A stretch of DNA of 64,000 bases, taken from positions 5,906,001 through 5,970,000 of the forward strand of contig NZ_CP029550.1 in NCBI RefSeq assembly GCF_003173715.1, given 5' to 3'. This DNA comes from Methylobacterium durans. Lineage in GTDB: Bacteria > Pseudomonadota > Alphaproteobacteria > Rhizobiales > Beijerinckiaceae. Positions 8,932-17,771 of the stretch are shown here, in pieces. Made by a program: the position numbers and the translations under genes. The notes below the pieces were generated by a model, which saw nothing but the letters and a program-made list of their open reading frames with translations, was not told where the DNA came from and searched no databases. Within the stretch, counting starts at the first letter, position 1. The number at the start of each line of letters is the position of its first letter.

Positions 8932-8960
8932 GCTGATTTCAGACTATATCTGAAATCAGC
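8932..8960. promoter_or_regulatory. Perfect 12+12 bp inverted repeat, probable XRE operator
   Basis: GCTGATTTCAGA (8932-8943), a 5-bp spacer CTATA, then TCTGAAATCAGC (8949-8960). It lies between the divergent XRE gene (start 8911, minus) and the decayed gene starting at 8980 (plus), so one operator could serve both promoters. Confidence 0.7.
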
Positions 8961-8979
8961 TTGAAGCCAAGGCGCATAA

Positions 8980-9875
8980 ATGTCCCTCCGCCGCCAAATC
9001 TCTTGATCCGCTGCTCTCACTGACATCCGCGCTGACCGCGCCGCCGTTGCTGCGCCTGCGTCCCTTGCTGAGCGTATCGCTCGCCAGCAGGCCCGTGAGG
9101 AAGGCGTCCGCGCCTACCGCGAGGCTCGCGCTGCGCTCACCCGCTCGCCGCTGCCGCCGGCTACGACCGCCGCGCCATCATGAACCTCGCCGTCGCCATC
9201 GTCCGCGAGCAGATGGGCGCGGTGGTGGGCCGTTCCTACCGTGCTCTGATCGGCAACGCCCTCAATCAGGCATGGGCCGCCGCCAAGGTCCAGCGCCGGC
9301 CGCTGCACATTGAGAGCCGGACGATGATGCTCCCGCTACCTCAACGATCACCGGCCGTGCGCTTGCGCATCACCCGCGGTGAGCCGAACCTGCACGAGCA
9401 GCACGCCTGGGCGCTCGCCCGTTGCCGGGTGCTGCGTAGCCGCTTCGCCGAACTCTCGCGCGTCACCGACATCTCGCTCGCCACGGAGCATCTGACGGAG
9501 CCAGCGCTGAAGGGCTTGGCGTACGAGTTGCGACGCTGCGCGCGGCTGTACGTGGGCGAGAGGCCGTACTGCGAGGCGGCGGGCGCGGAAGCTGAGTTGC
9601 GGCGCGAGATCCGGGCGCGCTACCGGACGGGCCGCGGCGCTTGGTACGCATGTGTGCGGGTGATGCACTGGGACGAGGCGCGCAGCGAGGCCCGCGAGAT
9701 CGACTGCGTTGAGGAGCGCTGCGCCAGCAAGGACGCCGCCATCGAGAAAGCGCGGGCTCTGCTGGCGGAGCACGCACACCGCTTTGCGTCGGACCGGACG
9801 GTGGAGCCGGAGGTGTTCAGCGAGCTGGAGTGGAGCACGTTGAAGCTGCTCACAGAGGATGACGACGCCGACTGA
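8980..9875 (+). pseudogene. Decayed hypothetical gene (in-frame stop plus frameshift)
   Basis: An ATG at 8980 opens SLRRQIS, then a TGA at 9004-9006, then the same frame continues protein-like (LTDIRADRAAVAAPASLAER ... YREARAALTRSP) to 9182. The natural continuation GYDRRAIMNLAVAIVREQMG lies in another frame, which runs to the stop at 9875 and contains an ATG at 9180. The two frames must be joined near 9130-9145. The 231-residue open part is rich in Arg/Ala/Glu and has no recognised family. It is either a pseudogene or an intact 231-residue gene with a decayed front. It ends 29 bp before the IS21-family element. Confidence 0.6.
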
Positions 9876-9899
9876 CAAGGGATGTCGGTCTTGTCTGCA

Positions 9900-9904
9900 A
9901 CAGG
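9900..9904. repeat. Target-site duplication of the IS21-family element (left copy)
   Basis: ACAGG at 9900-9904 is repeated exactly at 12263-12267, just outside the two ends of the element. Five bp is within the 4-8 bp range known for IS21. Confidence 0.8.
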
Positions 9905-9977
9905 TGTCAACGGGCGCCGAAGTCTCCGCGCTTCTGGGCTTTCAAAATTCCCTGGCCGCGGGGTCTGTGGTCGGTGA

Positions 9978-10847
9978 TCAGCCGGCTGCGTGAGCGGATA
10001 GCGCCTTCCGGGGTGGACGGCCGCGGCGCTTGGGAGCGGGCGGCGGGATGATGACGGCCTTGGAGCGCACGTGCTCGGGCACAAGATCGGCGTGCTGGCG
10101 CAGGCGATAGCTCGCTCCCTCAATCTGGATGACTACGGCATGGTGCAGCAGGCGGTCGAGCAGCGCCGTGGCCACGACCGGATCGCCGAACACCTCGCCC
10201 CATTCGGCAAAGCCGCGGTTCGAGGTCAGGATCATCGCACCCCGCTCATAGCGCGCATTGACGAGCTGGAAGAACAGGTTGCCTCCACCCGGGATGACAG
10301 GAAGGTATCCGATCTCGTCCACCACCAGCAGCGCGGCGCGGCAGAGATAGCGGATGCGTTCGCGCAGGGAGCCGTCCCGCTCTGCCTTGGCCAGCGAGGT
10401 GATCAGATCGGCCAGCGTCGAGAACACCACGCTGCGTCCGGCCTTTACCGCCTCAACGGCGAGCGCGGTGGCGAGATGGCTCTTGCCGGTGCCGGGTGGT
10501 CCAAGCAGGTGAACCACCTCGGCCCGGTCGATGAAGGTCAGCTCGGCCAGCGCCAGGATGCGCTCCCGGTCGAGCGAGGGCTGGAAGGCGAAGTCGAAGC
10601 CGGCCAGCGTCTTGATCGTGGTCAGGCGCGCCACGAGCAGGGCGGTCTTCACGCGGCGGTTCTCGCGCAGCGTGAGTTCCTCAGTCAGGATCTCGTCGAG
10701 GGCGCTGATGCCGTCGATCTCGCCCTGCTCGATGCGGCGGATCGTGGCGTCGAGGACCTCCAGGGCGCGCGGCATGCGCAGGCCGACAAGGCTGCGCTTG
10801 ATGCTGTCGAGGGTCGTGACAGCACAGGAGACAGCGGCACGGGTCAT
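9978..10847 (-). CDS. istB: IS21-family helper ATPase IstB
   Basis: The 289-residue AAA+ protein is DnaC-like. Walker A is GPPGTGKS (about residues 116-123), Walker B is LLVVDEIGYL, and sensor-1 is ILTSNRGFAEW. IstB binds target DNA and stimulates the transposase. The frame is open far upstream inside istA, but the ATG at 10847 gives the normal family N-terminus and overlaps the istA stop by 4 bp. The C-terminal KRRGRPPRK tail is basic. Confidence 0.93.
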   Translation of the reverse strand: MTRAAVSCAVTTLDSIKRSLVGLRMPRALEVLDATIRRIEQGEIDGISALDEILTEELTLRENRRVKTALLVARLTTIKTLAGFDFAFQPSLDRERILALAELTFIDRAEVVHLLGPPGTGKSHLATALAVEAVKAGRSVVFSTLADLITSLAKAERDGSLRERIRYLCRAALLVVDEIGYLPVIPGGGNLFFQLVNARYERGAMILTSNRGFAEWGEVFGDPVVATALLDRLLHHAVVIQIEGASYRLRQHADLVPEHVRSKAVIIPPPAPKRRGRPPRKALSAHAAG

Positions 10848-12109
10848 GACCGGCCTCCGATCCCGCTGGCGAGCCGTTCGCCGATGGCTTGGTAGACGGC
10901 TAGCGAGCGCCGGGCGACGTGATCGCCGCGGCGGCCGATCATCTGGCTGTCGGGATGGCCGTGGCGCATGGCCCGGGCGGCCGCGCCCTGCCGATGGCCG
11001 GGATCGACGCGGTACTGCCGACGCCCTTCCAGGATCGAGTGGCTCGCCACGAGGCGGCCGCCGTCGAGGATGCGGATCGTGTCGGGCAGCTGATGCACTT
11101 CGACGACACGCCGGGTCCGGTCCGGCACGCTGTAGTAGTTGCCGCCGATCGAGACCAGGCCGTCGTGACTGACGCGCCGTTCCAGCTTGAGCAGGGCGTC
11201 GAAGGGCACGGCCGGCAGCGGCTGCAACTCGGGTTTCTCGGCGGCGAAGGCTTCCGAGACGATCCGCTGCGTGGTGCCGTGCAGGCGGACGTTGGCGACG
11301 GTGTCGAGCCAAGACCGAAGCTGAGCGTTCAGGTCGTCGAGGTCGCGGAAGGAGCGTGCCAGGAAGAAGTCTTGGCGGATGTACGAGAACGGCCGCTCGA
11401 CCTTACCCTTCGTTTTGGCCCTGTAGGGGCGACAGGCGCGGGGCAGGAAGCCGTAGTGCTTGGCCAGCGCCAGCAGGGATCGGTTGTAGACGATGTGGCC
11501 GGCCGCCTCCTCGCCGGTGACCGCCGTCTTCATGCGGTCGTAGAGGATCTCGATCGGCACGCCGCCGATGGCGGCGAACGCCTGCATGTGACAGCGCAGC
11601 AGCGTCTGCAGATCCTGGTGCAGGACAAAGCGCGCCTCGATGTGCCGGGAATGGCCGAGCACCAGCGAGAACAGCCAGACGATGCAGGCCGTGCCCGGCG
11701 CGTCCGTGAAGGTGACCGCGAAGCGGGCGAAGTCGACCTGCGCCTGCTGGCCGGCCGGGGTCTCGAAGCGGACCTCGTACGGCTTGGCCTCGGGCGGTCG
11801 GATCGCGGCGGCAAACCGCTTCACGGCGGTGTAGGCTCCCGTATAGCCGCGCTCGCGCAGCTCGCGGGTCAGGCGCACGGCGCTGAGATCGGGGAAGGCG
11901 GCGACGCGCTCGCGCAGATAATCGCGGTAGGGCGCGAGTTTGCTCGGACGTCCGGCTTGGCGCGGGCCGTAGACCGGCAGTTCGAGGCCGCGCTCGATGT
12001 ACTTGCGGATCGTCTTCGGGTCGCGCCCAGTCCGACGGGCTATGGCGGTAACCGACAGGCCCTGTCGGTGCAGGTCCAAGATCATGAGGAGCTCTCCCAG
12101 CAGGACCAT
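10844..12109 (-). CDS. istA: IS21-family transposase IstA
   Basis: The ~421-residue protein has an N-terminal HTH (LSVTAIARRTGRDPKTIRKYI), then the DDE core with acidic residues in QQAQVDFARF, in VPIEILYDRMKTAV and in KGKVERPFSYI, then the Mu-transposase-like C-terminal beta barrel (VSHDGLVSIGGNYYSVPD). The ATG at 12109 is chosen because GGAG lies 8 bp upstream; the ATG at 12115 is too close to it. It works with IstB encoded downstream in an overlapping frame. Confidence 0.92.
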   Translation of the reverse strand: MVLLGELLMILDLHRQGLSVTAIARRTGRDPKTIRKYIERGLELPVYGPRQAGRPSKLAPYRDYLRERVAAFPDLSAVRLTRELRERGYTGAYTAVKRFAAAIRPPEAKPYEVRFETPAGQQAQVDFARFAVTFTDAPGTACIVWLFSLVLGHSRHIEARFVLHQDLQTLLRCHMQAFAAIGGVPIEILYDRMKTAVTGEEAAGHIVYNRSLLALAKHYGFLPRACRPYRAKTKGKVERPFSYIRQDFFLARSFRDLDDLNAQLRSWLDTVANVRLHGTTQRIVSEAFAAEKPELQPLPAVPFDALLKLERRVSHDGLVSIGGNYYSVPDRTRRVVEVHQLPDTIRILDGGRLVASHSILEGRRQYRVDPGHRQGAAARAMRHGHPDSQMIGRRGDHVARRSLAVYQAIGERLASGIGGRS

Positions 12110-12262
12110 CCTCATCACTCCCGACCGAGACGCGTCGGCAGGCATGGTGGCTGAGGATGGATAAGCCCGAGGGTGCGGGGTGCGTCCCGCCTCCGCGGGC
12201 CAAGGCATCGGCCAGGGAATTTTCGATGCCCACAATCAGGGAGTATTCAACGCCCGCTGACA

Positions 12263-12267
12263 ACAGG
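12263..12267. repeat. Target-site duplication of the IS21-family element (right copy)
   Basis: Second copy of ACAGG, directly outside the right end of the element. Confidence 0.8.
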
Positions 12268-12412
12268 GACCGTCGTGAGCACGACAGCCTCGAATGGATT
12301 ATGGCTCATCTGGCCGGAGCCCGCCTTCTCAAAGTACGTTCAGGTAGCGGGTTCTCAGAACCGCGGAAGCGAGCGCTGGGTTGATAGGAAGCAATCTTGT
12401 CGGAGCATCGGC

Positions 12413-12640
12413 ATGGAACCGCACGTCTTTCAGCGCGACGGCGTTTCGTTGCGGATTGAGTTTCAGGGAACCGAGTTCGGATGGGAAGGTCGCCTCTTCA
12501 TAGAGGGCCATCCTACACTTCAGGTGGTGCGCGTGCTGAATGTGTGCGGCTTGAGCAAGGGCCAGGCACGCAGCACCATCATTAGAGGCTGTGAGGCGAT
12601 GGCCGCGAACATGCTACGGCCAGAGGCCGGAGATTGCTAA
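12413..12640 (+). CDS. Small hypothetical protein
   Basis: The 75-residue product (EPHVFQRDGVSLRIEFQGTE...) looks like a small beta-rich domain followed by a helix with GLSKGQARSTIIRGCEAMA. GGAG is 7 bp before the ATG at 12413. No family is recognised. The frame is open further upstream toward the IS21 element but has no supported start there. Confidence 0.5.
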   Translation: MEPHVFQRDGVSLRIEFQGTEFGWEGRLFIEGHPTLQVVRVLNVCGLSKGQARSTIIRGCEAMAANMLRPEAGDC

Positions 12641-13090
12641 GCCGCAAGAGGCGAGATGGCGAAGGCTGTCAAGCGCAGACCGCCTACATTCCTCAGCAGT
12701 GGGACGAGTTTCGAGGCCGCCCAGAGTGTAACCGCACCCAGCTGCTCGTGCGAAGACTGGCAATGATCGACAACCGACGCGAGCCTTTGCGCCAAGGCAT
12801 CGTCCGACAGAATCTTATGCGGCGGGCATCCGGCGTGGCGGCCAGTTACTGTCTTCACTGGAGCTTTCAAAACGCGTTCATGCAGCGCGCCCGTGCGGAT
12901 CCCGACAAACGTACCGCACGACGTGTCGCCCCCAATCGCTTCGTGCGACGCTGAAGTGTAAGAAGTAAATCCTGGTTTGCTCGAACATTTCCTCAGCCAT
13001 TCACCCCTCTTTCAAACGGCAGGGTTTTGAAAGTCGCTTCTTGAGTGTTCGAATGGACGAACTGGATTCAGAGAACCGAAGGAAATCGCG
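12641..13090. other. Intergenic region without a convincing gene
   Basis: About 450 bp between the small gene and the A/T-rich glycosyltransferase gene. Open frames exist on both strands (12634-12954 plus, 12637-12870 minus), but both need TTG starts and lack clear ribosome sites. The base composition shifts toward A/T after about 12955. Confidence 0.35.
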
Positions 13091-14535
13091 ATGAACAGAA
13101 ATTTAGTGCTCTACCAGTATTACGAGAAAGACGAATTATACCGAAAAAATCTGGAATTTTTTTGAAAACTGCGTGGACGCCAGGGGCTGACTATGTATTT
13201 ATAATCTCGGGTGGTTGCTCCGTAACAATTCCAGCGGTAAGCAACGTTCGAGTCTTCCACCGACGCAATATCGGCTTCGACTTTGGGGCATACGAGGACG
13301 TTTTTAAAGAATTTGTCGATCCAGATGCATACGATTACATTTTCTTTGTAAATTGCACTGTCCGCGGTCCGTTTCTACCAACGTATTGCGAAATGAATTG
13401 GACCGATGTTTTCAAAACCAAATTAACACTTGATACTAAAATCGTTGGAGCCACCATAAACATTTTGCATGCCCACTCAGAATTTGCCGCCCTTTTTCGA
13501 GAAAGTTACCATTTCCGGCCATGCGGCCCTGTGCCTCATGTGCAGTCGATGATGTTTGCTGTTGATCGTTCATGTATGGCAATATTAAAAGAAGCGGATT
13601 TCTTTAATCGCGGGCTGGCGATTACATGGGTTGAGGCAATTATACACTATGAGCTTCTACTTTCTCAAGTGTTGATTGAAAAAGGATATAACATCGCATG
13701 TCTTTTGCCAGAATATGAGCTTGATTATCGTGTTGTCAGCGAGGATATAAATCCTACCTCATGGGAGGGGAACGCTATAGACAGGGGTGCATATTTCGGT
13801 CGGTCGCTTCATCCTTACGAGACTGTGTTCTTCAAAAATAATCGCGGTACAGTCGAGGCGCGGGAGATGGAAAGCTTGACGAGCACGGCTTTGACGGCAT
13901 CAGAACCTCGCCAGTCATTCCTGGCTCAGGCGAGAATTGACAGTGCTTTAGCGAAATATCCCAGCGCCTGGACGGGGCATAAGAACTTCGCAACTTGGTT
14001 GGTGAAAAAGATGAGGGCCCAGGTTGTCGTTGATCTGGGCGTGGATTATGGGTTTTCAACATTTTGCTTCGGGGCCGCGGGTGCAGCAGAGGTTGTCGGG
14101 ATCGATGCGTTTGAGGGGGACGAGCATGCAGGTAGACGAGACACTTATTCGACAGTCCTTCAAATAAAAAATGAATTGAAATTTGATAACGTTAGCATTA
14201 TCAGGGGGCGCTTCAACGAAATTTCGAGAGAATGGTCACGACCGATCGATATTCTACATATAGACGGCCGTCATAATTACGATGACGTTAGGGCTGATTA
14301 CCTAGATTGGATTAGGCATATTAATATTAATGGTGTTGTGCTGCTTCATGATGTTTGTGTAAGCGACTTTGGTGTTAGACGGTTTTTTGAAGAAATTGAT
14401 TCTCCAAAATTAGTTCTCTTGAATTCGTTTGGCCTTGGTGTTATATCTCGCAGCAGTGAATTAATATTTAGCATCTCTGAATTATTTTCCTCGCTCATTG
14501 AGCCTGGATCTCTTCACTTGAAAGCCGATTTATGA
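13091..14535 (+). pseudogene. RgpF-like glycosyltransferase fused to a SAM methyltransferase, frameshifted at a T7 run
   Basis: The ATG at 13091 has AAGGA 8 bp upstream and reads NRNLVLYQYYEKDELYRKNLEFF, then a stop. The continuation LKTAWTPGADYVFIISGG is in the next frame; adding one T to the T7 run at 13157-13163 joins them into a ~480-residue protein. The first ~270 residues carry NIGFDFGAYEDVF, the hallmark of rhamnan-synthesis-F-type sugar transferases. The last ~180 are a Methyltransf_24-like domain (VVDLGVDYGFSTFCFG; DILHIDGRHNYDDV; GVVLLHDV). It would modify surface polysaccharide. The gene is far richer in A/T than its neighbours and sits between two insertion sequences, so it was probably acquired by transfer. 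Expression could be switched by slippage in the T-run, or the missing base could be a read error. Confidence 0.8.
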
Positions 14536-14705
14536 GTGGTCGGTTATTCGGACAATAATGGACTTACTTTTGCAATGATTGTTACGAGTTGGCCCGAAGG
14601 TGCACTCTGACTACAGGTCACGTTGCGTATCGGACCGATCCCGATCGTGTGGACACGACAGGCCCTGCCTGCCCGTGATCAGATCGGACGACGGGGCAAT
14701 TAGGC
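14536..14705. other. Short gap
   Basis: 170 bp between convergent genes, with no gene and no strong hairpin seen. Confidence 0.3.
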
Positions 14706-15038
14706 CTAACTCTTCCCCTTGAGATCTTCGAGGTAAGCAGCCCCGATCCCGTTGTTGATGCGATCCTTGGTGTCGTCCGGCAGGCGCTCGATCGCACTGG
14801 CCGCGGCGGCGCAGATCTGCTCCACTTCTGCCTTCACCAAGTCATGAGGGGGGCTCGATCCGCGGAGTGAGAGTTCTGCTTCCCCGTCGCCGACCTCGGG
14901 AGGGAAGCTATGGAAGGACCTCGCCCATACTCTGATGGCAGTCACCCAGAGCTCCGTAAGTTGCTCGTCGCTCAGGGCATGGTATCGCCGGCCTCTTCGC
15001 GGATAGTCCTCTGTCAGCGCCAGCGTGTTTCGAGCCAT
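14706..15038 (-). CDS. Hypothetical soluble helical protein
   Basis: The 110-residue product (ARNTLALTEDYPRRGRRYHALSDEQLTELWVTAIRVW...) seems entirely helical, with no signal peptide. The ATG at 15038 is the first in frame. No family is recognised. The IS66-family element is inserted only 17 bp upstream of this start, cutting the gene off from its former upstream region. Confidence 0.6.
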   Translation of the reverse strand: MARNTLALTEDYPRRGRRYHALSDEQLTELWVTAIRVWARSFHSFPPEVGDGEAELSLRGSSPPHDLVKAEVEQICAAAASAIERLPDDTKDRINNGIGAAYLEDLKGKS

Positions 15039-15054
15039 GTCTGCATGGGCCGCA

Positions 15055-15062
15055 GCTTGAAC
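15055..15062. repeat. 8-bp target-site duplication of the IS66-family element (left copy)
   Basis: GCTTGAAC at 15055-15062 recurs exactly at 17827-17834. IS66 elements make 8-bp duplications, so this pair fixes the element's borders. Confidence 0.9.
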
Positions 15063-15141
15063 GTAAGCGGTGTTCGAAGCACACCTTCCGGCAGCTGCGA
15101 TGTGGGGCGAGGATGATCTCCGAGGAGATCGTTTTGTGTCT

Positions 15142-15567
15142 ATGCTCGACCATATGCTTGAGCCGCGAACCGTACGGCGACTGGAACTCTTCACCGGGGT
15201 CACGGGCCGGCGACGCTGGTCGGACGAGGCGAAGGACCGCATCCTGCAGGAGGCGTTGAGACCGGGAGCGGTGGTCTCCGAGGTGGCCCGCCGGCACGGT
15301 CTCTCGCCGCAACACCTGTTCACCTGGCGCCGCTTGGCCCGACAGGCGCGTCGGGCCGCTGCCCCTTCGCCTCTGTTCGTGCCGGCCGTGGTCGAACCGA
15401 TCCCGCAGGAGCCGCGCATGGCGGTTCCACCCCACGAGCCAGCGTGTCGCTCGCTGCCGAGGCATGGCATCGAGGTGGAGATCGGCGGCGCAGTAGTGCG
15501 CATCGGCGCCGGCGCGCAGCCCGATGCGATCACAGCCGTGATCCGCGCGTTGAAGGCTGGCTCGTGA
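15142..15567 (+). CDS. tnpA: IS66 accessory protein TnpA
   Basis: The ~141-residue protein has the HTH domain GRRRWSDEAKDRILQEALRP then VSEVARRHGLSPQHLFTWRR and an acidic/hydrophobic tail (IGAGAQPDAITAVIRALKA). It belongs to the IS66 OrfA set, needed for transposition. The frame is open back to 15070, but the ATG at 15142 (MLDHMLEPRT) gives the usual length. Its TGA overlaps the tnpB start. Confidence 0.88.
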   Translation: MLDHMLEPRTVRRLELFTGVTGRRRWSDEAKDRILQEALRPGAVVSEVARRHGLSPQHLFTWRRLARQARRAAAPSPLFVPAVVEPIPQEPRMAVPPHEPACRSLPRHGIEVEIGGAVVRIGAGAQPDAITAVIRALKAGS

Positions 15568-15920
15568 TCGGCCCGACCGGTGCGGTACGGGTGATGGTCG
15601 CCACAAAGCCGGTCGACTTCCGCAAGGGCATGGACGGGCTTGCTGGCTTGGTGCGGGAGGCGATGGATGCCGATCCGTTCTCGGGGGCCGTCTACGTGTT
15701 CCGCTCCAAACGCGGCGACCGCGTGAAGCTGCTCTTCTGGGATGGTACTGGCGTGGTGCTGGTGGCCAAGCGGCTGGAGCAGGGTGAGTTCCGCTGGCCG
15801 AAGGTGCAGGACGGCGTGATGCGGCTGAGCGCGGCGCAGCTCTCCGCTTTACTCGAAGGACTGGACTGGAAACGCGTGCACGAACCGCGGGCGGTGCCGG
15901 TTCCGCTCGTCGCAAGCTGA
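15564..15920 (+). CDS. tnpB: IS66 accessory protein TnpB
   Basis: The 118-residue IS66 Orf2 protein begins IGPTGAVRVMVATKPVDFRKG and contains GAVYVFRSKRGDRVKLLFWD and QGEFRWP, the conserved blocks of the family. It starts at a GTG that overlaps the tnpA stop (GTGA). The upstream ATG in the same frame at 15444 would add a non-conserved extension. Confidence 0.92.
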   Translation: MIGPTGAVRVMVATKPVDFRKGMDGLAGLVREAMDADPFSGAVYVFRSKRGDRVKLLFWDGTGVVLVAKRLEQGEFRWPKVQDGVMRLSAAQLSALLEGLDWKRVHEPRAVPVPLVAS

Positions 15921-15988
15921 GCAGAAAAGAACGCCAGACCTCATCAAACTGGCTGCAAGCCGCTGATCGGTATGATCTAATCTGCTCC

Positions 15989-17521
15989 GTGAGCGCGACC
16001 ACGCAGCCCCTGCCGGATGACCCTGAGACCCTCAAGGCGATGCTGCTGGAGGCACGCGCCGAGAGTGAGCGGCTGCGGCAGATCATTCGGGAGCTGCAGC
16101 GTCATCGCTTTGGACGCCGTGCCGAGAGCTGGCCCGAGGACCAGTTGCTGCTGGCGCTGGAGGAGGCCGAGCAGGTCGAGGCCGCCGATCACGCCGGCGG
16201 CGAGGAAACGGCGCCGACCGTGAAGGCGGCACGGATTGCCAAGCGGCGCACAAACCGAGGCGCACTGCCCGGCCACCTTCCGCGGATCGAGAGGCTCATC
16301 GACATCGCGAGCACAACTTGCCCGTGCTGCTCAGGCTCGCTGCACTGGATGGGCGAGGATGTGTCCGAGCGCCTCGACATCGTGCCAGCTCAGTTCCGGG
16401 TGCTGGTGATCCGCCGGCCGAAATATGCCTGCCGGGCCTGCGAGGAGGTCGTCGTGCAAGCCCCGGCACCGGCACGGCTGATCGAGGGCGGGCTGCCCAC
16501 CGACGCCCTCGTTGCGCAGGTGCTGGTCTCGAAATACGCCGACCACCTACCGCTCTACCGTCAGGCACAGATCTATGCGCGTCAGGGGATCAGCCTCGAC
16601 CGCTCCACCCTCGCGGACTGGGTCGGACGCGCCGCCTTCCTGCTGCGGCCGGTGCACGCGCGGCTGCTGGAGCATCTGAAAGCCTCGGGCAAGCTGTTTG
16701 CCGACGAGACCACCGCGCCGGTGCTCGACCCAGGGCGCGGGCGCACCAAGACAGGCCAGCTCTGGGCTTATGCTCGGGATGATCGACCCTGGGGCGGCAC
16801 CGACCCGCCCGGTGTCGTCTACCTCTACGCGCCCGACCGCATGGCCGAGCGACCGGCGGCGCATCTGTCCGGGTTCGAAGGTGTGCTGCAGGTGGACGGC
16901 TACGCGGGCTACAAGGTTCTGGCCGAGCGCGGTCCGGTGCAACTGGCCTACTGCTGGGCTCATGTCCGCCGCCGCTTCTACGAGCTGGCACAAGCCGGCC
17001 CGGCGCCCATCGCGTCAGAGATGCTGGCCCGTATTGCGGGGCTGTATCGGATCGAGGCCGAGATCCGCGGCCGCTCGGCCGAGGAGCGGCGCGCAGCGCG
17101 CCAAGAGCGCAGCCGCCCTGTGATCGAGGCCTTGGAGCCTTGGCTGCGGGAAAAGCTCGCGCTGGTCAGCCAGAAGAGCAAACTCGCTGAAGCCATCCGC
17201 TACGCGCTCGGCCGCTGGGCCGGCCTGTCGCTCTTCCTTGAGAACGGCCGGGTCGAGATCGACTCGAACGTGGTGGAGCGGGCCATCCGTCCGTTGGCTC
17301 TGACACGGAAGAATGCGCTCTTCGCTGGATCCGACGGTGGCGGCGAGCACTGGGCGGTGATCGCCTCGCTGATCGAAACCTGCAAGCTCAACGGCGTCGA
17401 GCCGCAAGCCTACCTGGCCGACGTCATCATCCGCATCGTCCAAGGCCATCCGCAGCGGCGCCTCGACGAGCTTCTGCCCTGGGGCTACCCGAGCACACCC
17501 ACCCTCCAAGCTGTGGCCTGA
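15989..17521 (+). CDS. tnpC: IS66 transposase TnpC
   Basis: The 510-residue protein has the typical layout: a coiled-coil start (LKAMLLEARAESERLRQIIREL), a Cys-rich zinc-finger part (TCPCCSGSLHWM, YACRACEEVV), then the DDE core: the D of LFADETTAPV, the D of LQVDGYAGYK and the E of RVEIDSNVVERAIRP. It ends with the C-terminal IS66 domain. It starts with GTG. It appears intact. Confidence 0.93.
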   Translation: MSATTQPLPDDPETLKAMLLEARAESERLRQIIRELQRHRFGRRAESWPEDQLLLALEEAEQVEAADHAGGEETAPTVKAARIAKRRTNRGALPGHLPRIERLIDIASTTCPCCSGSLHWMGEDVSERLDIVPAQFRVLVIRRPKYACRACEEVVVQAPAPARLIEGGLPTDALVAQVLVSKYADHLPLYRQAQIYARQGISLDRSTLADWVGRAAFLLRPVHARLLEHLKASGKLFADETTAPVLDPGRGRTKTGQLWAYARDDRPWGGTDPPGVVYLYAPDRMAERPAAHLSGFEGVLQVDGYAGYKVLAERGPVQLAYCWAHVRRRFYELAQAGPAPIASEMLARIAGLYRIEAEIRGRSAEERRAARQERSRPVIEALEPWLREKLALVSQKSKLAEAIRYALGRWAGLSLFLENGRVEIDSNVVERAIRPLALTRKNALFAGSDGGGEHWAVIASLIETCKLNGVEPQAYLADVIIRIVQGHPQRRLDELLPWGYPSTPTLQAVA

Positions 17522-17540
17522 GAACGCTCCGGTTCTCACA

Positions 17541-17771
17541 TCAGTCGGGCCGCGTGAACAGGGTCCGGAACAGCGCCTCGGATTGACGCAGCCCCTCGTC
17601 AGTCAGCACTACCGACTTGGCGCGTCCGACCGGATCCGCAATCAGCCCTTTGGCGTGAAGACGTCTAAGCACGGTCCAGTCGAAGCCCTTCCAAGCTCGA
17701 CGCTCGTCGTGGAGCGTCAGCCACAGAAGGGCGAGCACCGCCTCGTCAATGCGCTGCTCGTCGACCGCCAT
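17541..17771 (-). CDS. DUF6429 family protein, passenger of the IS66 element
   Basis: The 76-residue protein (AVDEQRIDEAVLALLWLTLHDERRAWKGFDW, then LHAKGLIADPVGRAKSVVLTDEGL) matches the small DUF6429 family. The sequence reads like a winged-helix fold: a recognition-like stretch RLHAKGLI, then a beta-wing. Function is unknown. It lies 19 bp after tnpC on the opposite strand and inside the 8-bp duplication borders, so it moves with the element. Confidence 0.85.
   Translation of the reverse strand: MAVDEQRIDEAVLALLWLTLHDERRAWKGFDWTVLRRLHAKGLIADPVGRAKSVVLTDEGLRQSEALFRTLFTRPD

Larger units (their letters stand above)
9905..12262 (-). mobile_element. IS21-family insertion sequence (2358 bp)
   Basis: The ends are TGTCAACGGGCG at 9905 and, read inward from 12262, TGTCAGCGGGCG. 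A second shared block AAAATTCCCTGGCCG sits about 40 bp inside each end, matching the multiple terminal repeats of IS21 elements. The element contains istA and istB in order and is flanked by the direct repeat ACAGG. It appears complete and potentially active. Confidence 0.93.

Noticed and set aside
13045..13160. In-frame upstream start (13045) for the glycosyltransferase gene
   Set aside because: That N-terminus is unlike the family; the ATG at 13091 in the next frame has a good ribosome site and the family sequence.
13157..13163. Programmed ribosomal frameshift at the T7 run
   Set aside because: No heptamer with a following pseudoknot or stop arrangement was recognised; slippage, mutation or read error are simpler.
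17521..17539. GTTCTCAC just after tnpC as the IS66 right end
   Set aside because: No matching 8-bp duplication there; the perfect GCTTGAAC pair sets the end at 17826.
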